Source: Lysobacterales bacterium (GTDB lineage Bacteria; Pseudomonadota; Gammaproteobacteria; Xanthomonadales; SZUA-5). From it: DNA of 49,370 nt. Made by a program: the position numbers and the translations under genes. Under the pieces are notes generated by a model. The model worked only from the letters and a program-made list of their open reading frames with translations. It searched no databases and was not told the origin of the DNA. The stretch covers positions 1 through 49,370 of the forward strand of contig JALHMH010000035.1 of NCBI GenBank assembly GCA_022844165.1, in the 5' to 3' direction. Within the stretch, counting starts at the first letter, position 1. Each line of letters begins with the position of its first letter. Below are positions 27,958 to 36,416 of the stretch, in pieces.

Positions 27958-28893
27958 ATGGAAACTCGGGCACACCATGTAATGATCGGCGCATTCAGCC
28001 TGCTGGTCGCCATCGGCGCGGTGCTGTTCGCACTGTGGATCGGTAAGGTCAGCTTCGACGAAGCCTTCGACGAATACGATGTGGTCTTCGATCAGGCCGT
28101 GAGCGGTCTGTCGACTGGGGCCGCAGTGCAGTTCAACGGTATCCAGGTCGGCGAGGTGCGTCGCCTGGGTTTGGCACCGGATGACCCACGGCAAGTGGTG
28201 GCACGCATTCGCGTTCAAGGCGGGTTGCCGGTCACCACACAAACGCGCGCGCAGTTGGCGTTGACGGGCCTGACCGGTCTGGCGGTCATCCGCCTGACAG
28301 GAACCGAACCGGGCCCGGCGCTTCAGGCCGCAGACGGTGCTGTTCCGATCATTCGTTCTGAGCCGAGCGATCTCGATCGCCTGTTCGAAGGATCGCAGGA
28401 TGTGATCAGCAACGTTGCCGAAACCCTGGCCCGAATCAACCGCATGTTGAGCGACGAGAACCTGGCGAAAATCGACGGCACGCTCAGCGAGCTCAACGCG
28501 TTGAGCGCGCAGCTGGGCGATGAAGTGGGCGGCACGCTGGATGAAGCTCGACGCGCCGGTGTCGCGATTCGGGAACTCGCTGGTCGAGCACAAGTTCTCG
28601 TCGAACAATTGGAGAAAAGCCTCGGGCCCGGAGCGATCGAGCAGCTCAGCACCTCAGTCACCCGTACGCTGGACGAAATCCGCAGCACCTCTCGCCAACT
28701 GGGCAGCACGCTGGAAAGCGCCCAACGCGACCTCGATCGTGTCGGCAGCGACAGTCTTCCGCAGTTGGAAGCGGGCCTCATCGAACTGCGAACGATGAGC
28801 CGACAGCTGACTCGCCTGGCGCGCCAACTCAACGAGGGTCCGCAACAATATCTCCAGCAACCGCCAGCGCAGCGAACCGAGGATCATCCATGA
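27958..28893 (+). CDS. MlaD-family (MCE domain) lipid-transport protein
   Basis: This 311-residue protein is anchored by one helix (about 9-29: MIGAFSLLVAIGAVLFALWI) and carries a single MCE domain at about 37-115, with VQFNGIQVGEVRRLGL as the hallmark. MCE domains form periplasmic hexamers that pass lipids between membranes. The remainder (about 125-300) is predicted mostly helical and could form a coiled-coil tube, longer than E. coli MlaD. An AAGAGGAG site precedes the ATG. Its stop overlaps the next gene's start (ATGA). Confidence 0.93.
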   Translation: METRAHHVMIGAFSLLVAIGAVLFALWIGKVSFDEAFDEYDVVFDQAVSGLSTGAAVQFNGIQVGEVRRLGLAPDDPRQVVARIRVQGGLPVTTQTRAQLALTGLTGLAVIRLTGTEPGPALQAADGAVPIIRSEPSDLDRLFEGSQDVISNVAETLARINRMLSDENLAKIDGTLSELNALSAQLGDEVGGTLDEARRAGVAIRELAGRAQVLVEQLEKSLGPGAIEQLSTSVTRTLDEIRSTSRQLGSTLESAQRDLDRVGSDSLPQLEAGLIELRTMSRQLTRLARQLNEGPQQYLQQPPAQRTEDHP

Positions 28894-29447
28894 AGTCGAC
28901 GCTACTGCTCCCCGCCATCCTGTTGCTTGGCGGCTGTCTGGCACTGCCCAAACCGCCGCCCGCCCCAGAGGCCTTCCTGCCGATGGTTGATCCAGCGCCG
29001 CGCGCCCTGGTGATCGACTCGCTATCGCTGGACATTGCCGCCGCACCCGAGCATCTCGACCATCGAGTACCGCAATGGCGTCGCACCGACGGCAGCATCC
29101 GTGCTTACCAGGGTTTCCAATTCGCGGCGCCGCCGAGCGAAATGCTGGCATTCGTGTTGGCAGACGCCATCGAACGCTCGGGCGCTACGCGCGTGGTGCA
29201 CCGCACTGGCGGAGCACCCAATCGACTGAGCATCGAACTGCGCGCCTTCGAGTTGCGCAGCACCGAATCGACCGCTGCACACGTTGCCTGGTCCTTACGT
29301 TGGACCTGCGCCGAGTTGACACACAGCAAAAGAATCGACGTCAAGGTTCCGATCACTGAGCGCAACACGGCCGCCGTGATGATCGCGATGCAGCAGGCCG
29401 TGACCGCCGCCGTCAGCGAAACGCTGACCGCTCTGACATGCGGCTGA
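28890..29447 (+). CDS. ABC-type transport auxiliary lipoprotein (PqiC-like)
   Basis: This 185-residue protein has a lipobox LLGGC at residues 12-16 and is probably anchored in the outer membrane through Cys16. The body resembles the PqiC/ABC-transport auxiliary lipoprotein family: a central FVLADAIERSGATRVV segment and a paired strand LRAFELRSTES. PqiC-like proteins cap the periplasmic MCE tunnel at the outer membrane. As the last gene of the STAS-permease/ATPase/MCE unit, it replaces MlaC, which is absent. Its end overlaps the convergent Ig-like gene by 35 nt. Confidence 0.85.
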   Translation: MKSTLLLPAILLLGGCLALPKPPPAPEAFLPMVDPAPRALVIDSLSLDIAAAPEHLDHRVPQWRRTDGSIRAYQGFQFAAPPSEMLAFVLADAIERSGATRVVHRTGGAPNRLSIELRAFELRSTESTAAHVAWSLRWTCAELTHSKRIDVKVPITERNTAAVMIAMQQAVTAAVSETLTALTCG

Positions 29448-30315
29448 GCGCAACCACGCGCTCTCGCGCCTCGGGCGCCGCCGCATAGGCAACGACGTCA
29501 GGCGCGGCCGCTCTCGCAGCAAGCACGCGCAGACGTTCGTCGGCGCGTCGACGCTGCAGCGTCTTGAGCAAGGTCAGTTTTGCCTCCAGCGGGCGATCGA
29601 CGACGATTGACAGAGTCGCCACGACGGTTCGAGATCCGACACTCGCGGCGATCACGCAACACCAGAGCCCCGGTTCACTGGGCATGCCGAAGAGTTTGCC
29701 ATCGTGACTGAGAAACACACCTGGCGGCAACCAACCTTCGGCAACCGACCAGCGTACCGACTCGGCCTGTTGCGCCGTCAGTTCGAATGGGAACTGTACC
29801 GCCTCGTTGCAGCGCATGACCGGTAGACGCGCGGCGGCGATCGCCAATGGCGGCGCCGGCACGACCACGATTTGCCAACGCCTCGTTTGTCCACTCGCGC
29901 CTTCCGCGAACTCAACCCAGAACTGACCTGATTCTTCCGGTGTGCCATACAGTGCGCGGCACTCGTGACCGAAATGTACGCCTGCTGGCAACCGAGTGCC
30001 CGGCAGCAGACGCACCTCCTCGCCCATGGATAACTCGGCATACCAGGTTTGCCCCTGAACGACTGGGGGCAACGAGCGCAGGTAGCGCCGCAGCGCAATT
30101 CGAGCCCGGCGTATATCGTCTTCGTTTTCTGGAAGGAGAGAATTCCGTTCGTCGCCCGGTTCCTTGACCGGGCGAGATCCGGATTCATGCGTCGTTTGAT
30201 TCTTGAGTTGGCTTTGCGCCAAAAGGGAAGCGCGGTCGGTGGGAAAATACGCCGTTGAACGAAGCCGGGAATGCTCGTCGGTGTGAGGTGGAGCCTCGCT
30301 CGGAATCTGGGCCAT
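29413..30315 (-). CDS. Protein with two putative-Ig (He_PIG-like) motifs
   Basis: This 300-residue protein has two segments that fit the He_PIG pattern. One is LPAGVHFGHECRALYGTPEE; the other is LPPGVFLSHDGKLFGMPSEP. Each sits in about 90 residues of predicted beta-sheet. Such domains are usually extracellular, yet no signal peptide or lipobox is seen, and the first 80 residues look disordered. A Leu/Arg-rich helix follows the second domain (LLKTLQRRRADERLRVLAAR). The start is uncertain: the ATG at 30315 is chosen, though codons continue to 30546. I do not recognise a function. It is divergent from the BNR-propeller gene. Confidence 0.65.
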   Translation of the reverse strand: MAQIPSEAPPHTDEHSRLRSTAYFPTDRASLLAQSQLKNQTTHESGSRPVKEPGDERNSLLPENEDDIRRARIALRRYLRSLPPVVQGQTWYAELSMGEEVRLLPGTRLPAGVHFGHECRALYGTPEESGQFWVEFAEGASGQTRRWQIVVVPAPPLAIAAARLPVMRCNEAVQFPFELTAQQAESVRWSVAEGWLPPGVFLSHDGKLFGMPSEPGLWCCVIAASVGSRTVVATLSIVVDRPLEAKLTLLKTLQRRRADERLRVLAARAAAPDVVAYAAAPEARERVVALSRMSERSAFR

Positions 30316-30457
30316 GGTGCTCACTCTGGAATCAGTTGAAAGGACATACGCAGAAGCATCCGAAGGCCGTGCATCGCCCGACAAGGCGACCGGTTTCGAG
30401 TGATAAATTGCTTTGCGCGCATGAGCCCAAGCGCGGGTATCCTCGCGGCTTAGACCC

Positions 30458-33400
30458 ATGAAAGATCGCGATATGACCCTTGGTTCTGGACGCTTATTGT
30501 TGTCAACGTTGCTGCTACTGGCGTTTTCGGCAACGGCTGCCGACACCGATCAGACCGCGACCACGCCCGATCGTTTTTCCGGCATGCAGTGGCGCGAGGT
30601 GGGCCCTTATCGCGGAGGACGCGCGGCAGCCATCGAGGGTGTGCCCGGCAACGCGTCTTTGTATTACATGGGCGCAACGGGCGGAGGTGTCTGGAAAACG
30701 GCGGATGCCGGCCTGACCTGGCAGAACATATCCGATGGCTATTTCGGCGGCTCGATCGGCGCCGTCGTGGTGGCACCGGGGGATCCCAATGTGATTTACG
30801 TTGGCACAGGCGAAGGCACGCTGCGTGGCAACGTCAGTCAGGGCGACGGCGTCTGGCGCAGCGTCGATGCTGGCCGTACCTGGACGCACGTCGGCCTGGC
30901 AAATTCGCGCACTATTCCGCGCATGGCAGTCGATCCGCGCAATCCGGATATCGTGCTGGTCGCCGCATTGGGTGATGTGTTCGCGCCCAGCGAGGACCGC
31001 GGCGTGTATCGCACGACCGACGGTGGCAAGTCCTGGAAGCGTGTGCTGTTTGTCGGCCCGCAAGCTGGCGCCAACGAAGTCATTATGGACCCGACCAATC
31101 CACGCATCGTTTACGCGACGACATGGCGCGTGCAGCGTGGACCGCATTTTTTCACCAGCGGTGGCGAGGGTTCTGGTCTTTGGAAAAGCACCGACGGTGG
31201 TGAGACGTGGATTTCTCTGAGCGGCAATGAAGGGCTGCCGAAAGCCAACGACCAGACGCCGACCGGCATCCATACCATCGCCGTCAGTGCCAGCAAACCC
31301 GATAATCTTTATGCCATGGTCGAAGCCGAAGAAGGCGGTTTGTTCCGTTCGCGAGATGCCGGCAAAACCTGGACCCGTGTGAATGGAGATCGGGCTTTGC
31401 GTCAACGCGCCTGGTACTTCTCCGGTGTGGCCGCCGATCCGAAGGACCCAGAGACCGTCTGGGTACAAAACGTGCGCCTGCATCGCTCGAAGGATGGCGG
31501 CAAGAGCTTCACAGTTGTCGCAACACCTCACGCGGACCACCACGACCACTGGATCGACCCGTCCAATCCAGACCGCATTGCCAGTGCCAGCGACGGCGGC
31601 GGCTGCATCTCGAATGACGGCGGCACAACCTGGTCCACGCAAGACAACCAGCCCACTGCGCAGCTCTATCGCGTCGCGACCGATGACGCATTCCCATACC
31701 GCCTGCTCGCTGGCCAACAGGACAACTCGGCGATCCGAATTCGCTCACGTTCGCTACGCAGCGGCGCCATCGACAGCCGCGAATGGGAAGCCACTGCTGG
31801 CGGCGAGAGTGGTTGGATAGCCCCTAAACCGAATTCGCCAGACATCGTCTTCGGTGGTTCCTATATGGGCTACCTGGTGCGCCTCGATCACACCACCGAC
31901 GCCGAACGCGGAGTCAACATCTGGCCGGAGGAAACCATGGGCCATTCCGCCAAAGACGTCAAATACCGATTCCAGTGGAACTTTCCCCTGGTGTTCTCGC
32001 GGCACCGAAAGGAGCGCCTATACGCTGCAGGCAACCGGCTGTTCGCGAGCGACAACGACGGCCAGAGCTGGACGCCCATCAGCCCGGACCTGACCCGCGC
32101 CGACCCGGCCACAATGGGAGCATCGGGCGGACCTATCACTAAGGACAACACCAGCGTGGAGTACTACGGTACGATCTTCTCGTTGGCCGAATCGGCACTC
32201 GATGCGCAAACACTCTGGACCGGCAGCGACGACGGCCGGATCCACATCAGTCGCGATGGCGGGACGTCCTGGAACGACGTCACGCCACGCAATGCGCCCA
32301 AGGACATCCAGTGGAATTCGCTGGAGGCGAGCCCCTTTGAAGACGCGGCTTTATACGCCGTGGGCACACGCTACAAACTCGGCGATCGACGGCCTTTTTT
32401 GTTTCGCACCAGCGACGGCGGACAATCCTGGCGAGCGATCGTCGATGGTATCGATGCCACGCACTTCACGCGCGCGCTGCGCGCCGATCCGAAACGGCGT
32501 GGCGTGTTGTATGCCGGCACCGAGCGCGGTCTTTATCTATCGATGAATAACGGCGATCGCTGGCGCTACTTCCAACTGAATCTGCCTTTGGTACCGATCA
32601 CAGACCTTGCGATTCGCGATGGAGACCTGATCGCCGCGACTCAGGGGCGCGGCTTCTGGATCCTCGACGACCTGTCGCCAATCGTTCAAGACAACGGTGC
32701 TGACTTCAAGTTGTACGCGCCACGCATCAGTCATCGCTTAAATTCGTTTGCCGTCGAAAAGCCGCGCGCCGCGGGTACCAACCCACCACCGGGAACGATG
32801 TTGTATTACCGCTTGCCGAGAGCTGCGACATCGGACGACACATTGACGTTGAGCTTCGCGACAGCCGACGGTACGCCGATCATCAACTACACACGGAAGC
32901 CGTCGAAAGAAGAATCTAAAGACGCCAAGCCACCCAAAGGCCAGGATTTGCGTCTGTTGCCGAGCGCCGCGGGGCTGAATCGTTTCGCGTGGGACGGCCG
33001 CTATCCTGCCGCCACGGGTTTCGACGGTTTGGTTTTGTGGGGCGACGACGATCTACCTGGCCCCCGTGTGGTCCCAGGCCGTTATCGGGCAACACTGAGC
33101 TTCGCTGGCGAAACACAAACCCAAGAATTCGAAATTCTCGCCGACCCCCGGACCCGGACCACGGGTGCGGAGTACCAAGCGCAACTGCAAGCCGCACTCG
33201 ATCTAAGCAAACAAGTGTCGGCCGTTCATCAGCGCGTTGGCAAGCTGGTACAACTGGAGAAGGCACTCGGTGGCCTGAAGCCAAGGATTACCGGGCAACC
33301 AGCTCTGGCAGAGGCCTTGGACGCACTGGAGAAACGGCGCGCCGCTGCGACGGAAGCCCTCTATCAACCCCGCCTGCAAAGCGAACAAGACCCGCTCAAT

Positions 33401-33622
33401 TTTCCGGTGCGCTTGAACAACAAGTTGACGACTCTGCTTTTTTGGATCAGCTACGGCGACAATCCGCCAACCGATGCGCAGTTGGCATTGAAGGACGAGC
33501 TTTCGGCGCAAGCCAGCAGCGCGATGGCCGAAGCCGACGAAGTGCTTGGCGTTGGCGTGGATCAATTTAACGCGAAACTCTCAGCTGCTGGATTGACTGT
33601 ACTGGAACCCGTGTCGCTTTAG
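30458..33622 (+). CDS. Secreted sortilin/BNR-propeller (glycosyl-hydrolase-like) protein
   Basis: This 1054-residue secreted protein has a signal peptide (about 11-28, LLLSTLLLLAFSATAAD). It has many BNR/Asp-box repeats such as GGVWKTADAGLTW, GVWRSVDAGRTW, GVYRTTDGGKSW and GLWKSTDGGETW, which build a VPS10/sortilin-like propeller through about residue 750. The C-terminal part (about 750-1054) has a beta-rich segment then a helical end. Close relatives are annotated only as exo-alpha-sialidase-like or glycosyl hydrolases, without proven activity. The start could be 30458 or the ATG at 30473; both give the same signal peptide. I saw no frameshift. Confidence 0.9.
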   Translation: MKDRDMTLGSGRLLLSTLLLLAFSATAADTDQTATTPDRFSGMQWREVGPYRGGRAAAIEGVPGNASLYYMGATGGGVWKTADAGLTWQNISDGYFGGSIGAVVVAPGDPNVIYVGTGEGTLRGNVSQGDGVWRSVDAGRTWTHVGLANSRTIPRMAVDPRNPDIVLVAALGDVFAPSEDRGVYRTTDGGKSWKRVLFVGPQAGANEVIMDPTNPRIVYATTWRVQRGPHFFTSGGEGSGLWKSTDGGETWISLSGNEGLPKANDQTPTGIHTIAVSASKPDNLYAMVEAEEGGLFRSRDAGKTWTRVNGDRALRQRAWYFSGVAADPKDPETVWVQNVRLHRSKDGGKSFTVVATPHADHHDHWIDPSNPDRIASASDGGGCISNDGGTTWSTQDNQPTAQLYRVATDDAFPYRLLAGQQDNSAIRIRSRSLRSGAIDSREWEATAGGESGWIAPKPNSPDIVFGGSYMGYLVRLDHTTDAERGVNIWPEETMGHSAKDVKYRFQWNFPLVFSRHRKERLYAAGNRLFASDNDGQSWTPISPDLTRADPATMGASGGPITKDNTSVEYYGTIFSLAESALDAQTLWTGSDDGRIHISRDGGTSWNDVTPRNAPKDIQWNSLEASPFEDAALYAVGTRYKLGDRRPFLFRTSDGGQSWRAIVDGIDATHFTRALRADPKRRGVLYAGTERGLYLSMNNGDRWRYFQLNLPLVPITDLAIRDGDLIAATQGRGFWILDDLSPIVQDNGADFKLYAPRISHRLNSFAVEKPRAAGTNPPPGTMLYYRLPRAATSDDTLTLSFATADGTPIINYTRKPSKEESKDAKPPKGQDLRLLPSAAGLNRFAWDGRYPAATGFDGLVLWGDDDLPGPRVVPGRYRATLSFAGETQTQEFEILADPRTRTTGAEYQAQLQAALDLSKQVSAVHQRVGKLVQLEKALGGLKPRITGQPALAEALDALEKRRAAATEALYQPRLQSEQDPLNFPVRLNNKLTTLLFWISYGDNPPTDAQLALKDELSAQASSAMAEADEVLGVGVDQFNAKLSAAGLTVLEPVSL

Positions 33623-33739
33623 GATCGGATCAAGCCTCGTATCTGCGCGAAACTGTCGGAAAACTAACCAGACCGGAGCAAACGCGGCAGCAACGGCCGG
33701 ATCGTGTTTCAATATCCAGGTCTCGATCGGAGGCTTGTT

Positions 33740-34045
33740 ATGCGCCACATTCTCATACCTGTGGTTTTGCTGTTCGCGCCCTTTGCGTCTGCAGATGCCA
33801 TGCGCTGCGGCAACCAGCTGGCAACCGAAGGCATGACCCGATACCAGGTAAGCGAGCGCTGCGGCGAACCAGATGATGTGGTTTCGCGTGTCGACGTCGT
33901 TTATCGCCACGTCGCACCGGATCGAACGGTTGCTCGGGAAGTGCAGATTGAAGAATGGTACTACGACCGACCGAGCAACTCGTTCGACCGACGATTGGTT
34001 TTTGTCGATGGCCGACTGCGGCGTGTCGAAACGCTGGACAGGTGA
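33740..34045 (+). CDS. DUF2845 domain-containing secreted protein
   Basis: This 101-residue protein has a signal peptide (about 1-19: MRHILIPVVLLFAPFASAD) and the DUF2845 opening MRCGNQLATEGMTRYQVSER-C-GEP. The later LRRVETLDR closes the domain. The conserved Cys pair (RCGN and RCGEP) may form a disulfide. The family is common in Xanthomonadales and relatives and has no assigned role. A GGAGG site at 33729-33733 fixes the ATG at 33740. Confidence 0.85.
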   Translation: MRHILIPVVLLFAPFASADAMRCGNQLATEGMTRYQVSERCGEPDDVVSRVDVVYRHVAPDRTVAREVQIEEWYYDRPSNSFDRRLVFVDGRLRRVETLDR

Positions 34046-34107
34046 AGGACCGCAAGAATCGGTTCGGCTGGGCGCCGAACCGATCAGCGAAATGACCAGG
34101 CGTCAGG

Positions 34108-34323
34108 TCAGGCGGGGATTTCGCCGCAAGCAACCGCATTGTAGGTTCGGGCGGAAGAAAATGTGACGGAGCCGTCGCTCCAAAGTGTCATCGTCGTTGT
34201 GACATCTTCGCAGGTCCCTGCGTCATAGCTGTAACTGCTATGCGTATAAACCGGTACCGTCGAGTGCGCCACTTGACTGGCGGACATCATCACAACAAGC
34301 GCAAAAGCAGCAAACATCTTCAT
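34108..34323 (-). CDS. Small secreted protein of unknown function
   Basis: This 71-residue protein has a clear signal peptide (MKMFAAFALVVMMSASQVAHS) and a mature part of about 50 residues rich in Thr and Ser, with two cysteines (GTCEDV and VACGEI) that could form one disulfide. I do not recognise a family. A GGAGA site 7 nt before the ATG at 34323 supports this start over an upstream one. It lies 95 nt after the ATPase gene on the same strand and converges with the DUF2845 gene. Confidence 0.6.
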   Translation of the reverse strand: MKMFAAFALVVMMSASQVAHSTVPVYTHSSYSYDAGTCEDVTTTMTLWSDGSVTFSSARTYNAVACGEIPA

Positions 34324-34418
34324 GGGCAATCTCCAATAGAGGTGGAAGCAATGGCACAAGAGTGCCTTTGCAATTCATCTATCGGACTGACGCGCTCAAA
34401 ACGATCAATGACGGAAAA

Positions 34419-34886
34419 TCACCAGGCTTTGCCGAGCCGGATGACGTTGCGACCTTCCTCGAAAGCGTACGTGAATTCGTCCATCATCGATTTGACCAGA
34501 TGCAACCCAAGGCCACCGGTGCCGCGCTCGTGTAAACCGGCCTCCACATCGGGCGCATCCACCTGGGTCGGGTCGAAACGTCTGCCGCCATAACTGACCA
34601 CAGCGCGCAGTGAATCCGTGGCAACGATCAGATCGACTTGCATGGGATCGTCCAGAGTGACTTCTCCGTGCGTAATCGCATTGGTCAGCAGTTCGTCGAG
34701 CGCAATTTGCATCGAACGCATGGCCGGCTCTGGCACATCGCCAGCCATGACTGCGCGCTCCAGCGCATCGTTTACTGCACCGATCTCGGTACGTCCGCCT
34801 CGAATGCGAAAGTTCCAAACCTGCGGCTCAGCCGCCTGGGTTGCAACATTGGAGCGACGAAACCAGCGTTTCAACCATTGCCACAT
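34419..34886 (-). CDS. RsbW-like ATP-binding protein (HATPase_c_2) with altered G1 box
   Basis: This 155-residue protein has the GHKL/Bergerat fold of anti-sigma-factor kinases. The N box is ALDELLTNAITHG and the G2 box is GTGGLGLHLVKSMMDEF. In the G1 box, where relatives have D-x-G-x-x-F-D-P, this protein reads YGGRRFDP, so the Asp that contacts adenine appears to be Tyr. A basic, Trp-rich N-terminus (about 1-20: MWQWLKRWFRR) may bind the membrane or a partner. The start is uncertain: ATG at 34886 or GTG at 34904. It is immediately downstream of the Ser/Thr kinase gene; no sigma factor or STAS antagonist is nearby. Confidence 0.8.
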   Translation of the reverse strand: MWQWLKRWFRRSNVATQAAEPQVWNFRIRGGRTEIGAVNDALERAVMAGDVPEPAMRSMQIALDELLTNAITHGEVTLDDPMQVDLIVATDSLRAVVSYGGRRFDPTQVDAPDVEAGLHERGTGGLGLHLVKSMMDEFTYAFEEGRNVIRLGKAW

Positions 34887-34969
34887 GACCAATTCCGTCT
34901 TCACGAATGAATGTAAACATGCCCGGAATCGCGTTCCAGCACAAGCTTGCCGAGGTCAGTACGCAACGG

Positions 34970-36373
34970 CTAAGAACGCGCGCCAAGCTGCGACTCGAGT
35001 TCCGTCCAATTGCCCGGCACGAGTTTGCCCTTGGCCAGATCCAGCAACCTGAAAGCCTCGCTGCGATTACCTCGTGCAGCGAGACGCTCGATTTCAGCTT
35101 TCGTGGCAGCGCCCAGTTTCACAAAACCGCTCTGCACAGCAGCTTGATCCACCCGTTGCATCGACAAACGATTCAGGACTTCGAACGCGTTATCGCCCTC
35201 CGGTTCAAAAAGCTGGCCTTGCGATATCAGACGTTCCGCCCGTTCAATTTCGGCAGAGAGGTTGCCTTGGGTAGCGGCCAATTGCCGAGATGGCGCCGCC
35301 GCAGGCACAGACGCCGGCACTTCGGCCGGACGACGCCCCACCCACCAGGCTGCCAATGCGATCAGCGCCGCCAACACAACCAGAACCAGACCAATCCGTA
35401 GCACCGCCTTCCTGGGATTGCTTTTGGGCACGGCGGTTCGTGAGGGCAACACATTTGGCACCACCGGCTGCTGGACGGTGGGCGGACTTGCCGATTGAAT
35501 CGGCGGGGCTACGATCTTGGTTGCGCTCGGTTTTGCCGGCTTCGCGGCCGGTGGCGGCTCCACTGCGCGCAGTTCGCGGACCGTCTTGGGATCGAGGTAA
35601 CCGTCGATCGCGACAATCAGCTCCCGCGCATTGGCAAACCGAGCATCTACGGATTTGGCGAGCGTCTTGTCAATGAGCGGCTGATAAAGCGAGATCGAAT
35701 CTGGCAGCGCAGGAACCGGATCGGACAGGTGCTTGCCGATGACGACAAAGGGGTCATCTGCATCGAACGGCGGGCGTCCCGTGAGCATTTCGAACAACAC
35801 CACACCGAGACTATAAAGGTCCGATCGACCATCGCCCGTCGCACCCTCGATTTGTTCGGGGCTCATATAGTGCGGCGAACCCATCATCATCGACGGTCCT
35901 GCGTTCTGTGCCTTGAGAATTCCAAGATCGCCGAGAACGGCGCCACCATCGGCGCGAAACATGATGTTCGCCGGTTTAATGTCGCGATGCACCACACCCT
36001 GGGAGTGCGCGTAGTCAAGCGCGCTCGCCAGCTCGCGCGAAATGCGCAACGCCTCCGCCGGCGCCATGGGTTGCTGCATCCGCTCGCGCAACGACCCCCC
36101 ACTGACAAATTCGGTCGCAATGAAAGGATAACCGCCGGCCGAACCAATATCGAAGACAGCCAGTACATGCGGATGATTGAGCCGGGCGGCGCTTTTGCCT
36201 TCATCAACAAAGCGCTGCCGCAGACCCGGATCGTCGAAGAACTCCTCGCTCAGAACCTTGAGCGCCACTTGCCGTGCAAGGGACTGCTGTTCGGCCAAAA
36301 AAGTTGTCGAACGTTTGCTGGCTTTGAGCTGCTTCAACAATCGATAGCCCGGAATCTCCGGCAACTGCGCCAT
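34970..36373 (-). CDS. Ser/Thr protein kinase with degenerate Gly-rich loop
   Basis: This 467-residue Hanks-type kinase has a single transmembrane helix (about 330-352) and an outer C-terminal part of about 115 residues. Catalytic residues are Lys39 (VALKVL), His129-Arg130-Asp131 (VVHRDIKPANIMF) and Asp149-Leu150-Gly151 in place of DFG. The P-loop, normally G-x-G-x-x-G, reads LKASKRSTTFLAE, so all three glycines are missing. The APE-type motif is SPEQ. It resembles PpkA/PknB kinases with a Pro-rich linker (about 275-320). It starts at the ATG at 36373 behind a GGAG site and is followed by the RsbW-like gene; the cytochrome c gene lies just upstream. Confidence 0.88.
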   Translation of the reverse strand: MAQLPEIPGYRLLKQLKASKRSTTFLAEQQSLARQVALKVLSEEFFDDPGLRQRFVDEGKSAARLNHPHVLAVFDIGSAGGYPFIATEFVSGGSLRERMQQPMAPAEALRISRELASALDYAHSQGVVHRDIKPANIMFRADGGAVLGDLGILKAQNAGPSMMMGSPHYMSPEQIEGATGDGRSDLYSLGVVLFEMLTGRPPFDADDPFVVIGKHLSDPVPALPDSISLYQPLIDKTLAKSVDARFANARELIVAIDGYLDPKTVRELRAVEPPPAAKPAKPSATKIVAPPIQSASPPTVQQPVVPNVLPSRTAVPKSNPRKAVLRIGLVLVVLAALIALAAWWVGRRPAEVPASVPAAAPSRQLAATQGNLSAEIERAERLISQGQLFEPEGDNAFEVLNRLSMQRVDQAAVQSGFVKLGAATKAEIERLAARGNRSEAFRLLDLAKGKLVPGNWTELESQLGARS

Positions 36374-36416
36374 TCGCTACTCCGCACCAAACCCGGACTT
36401 CACGCGCCGAACCTTA

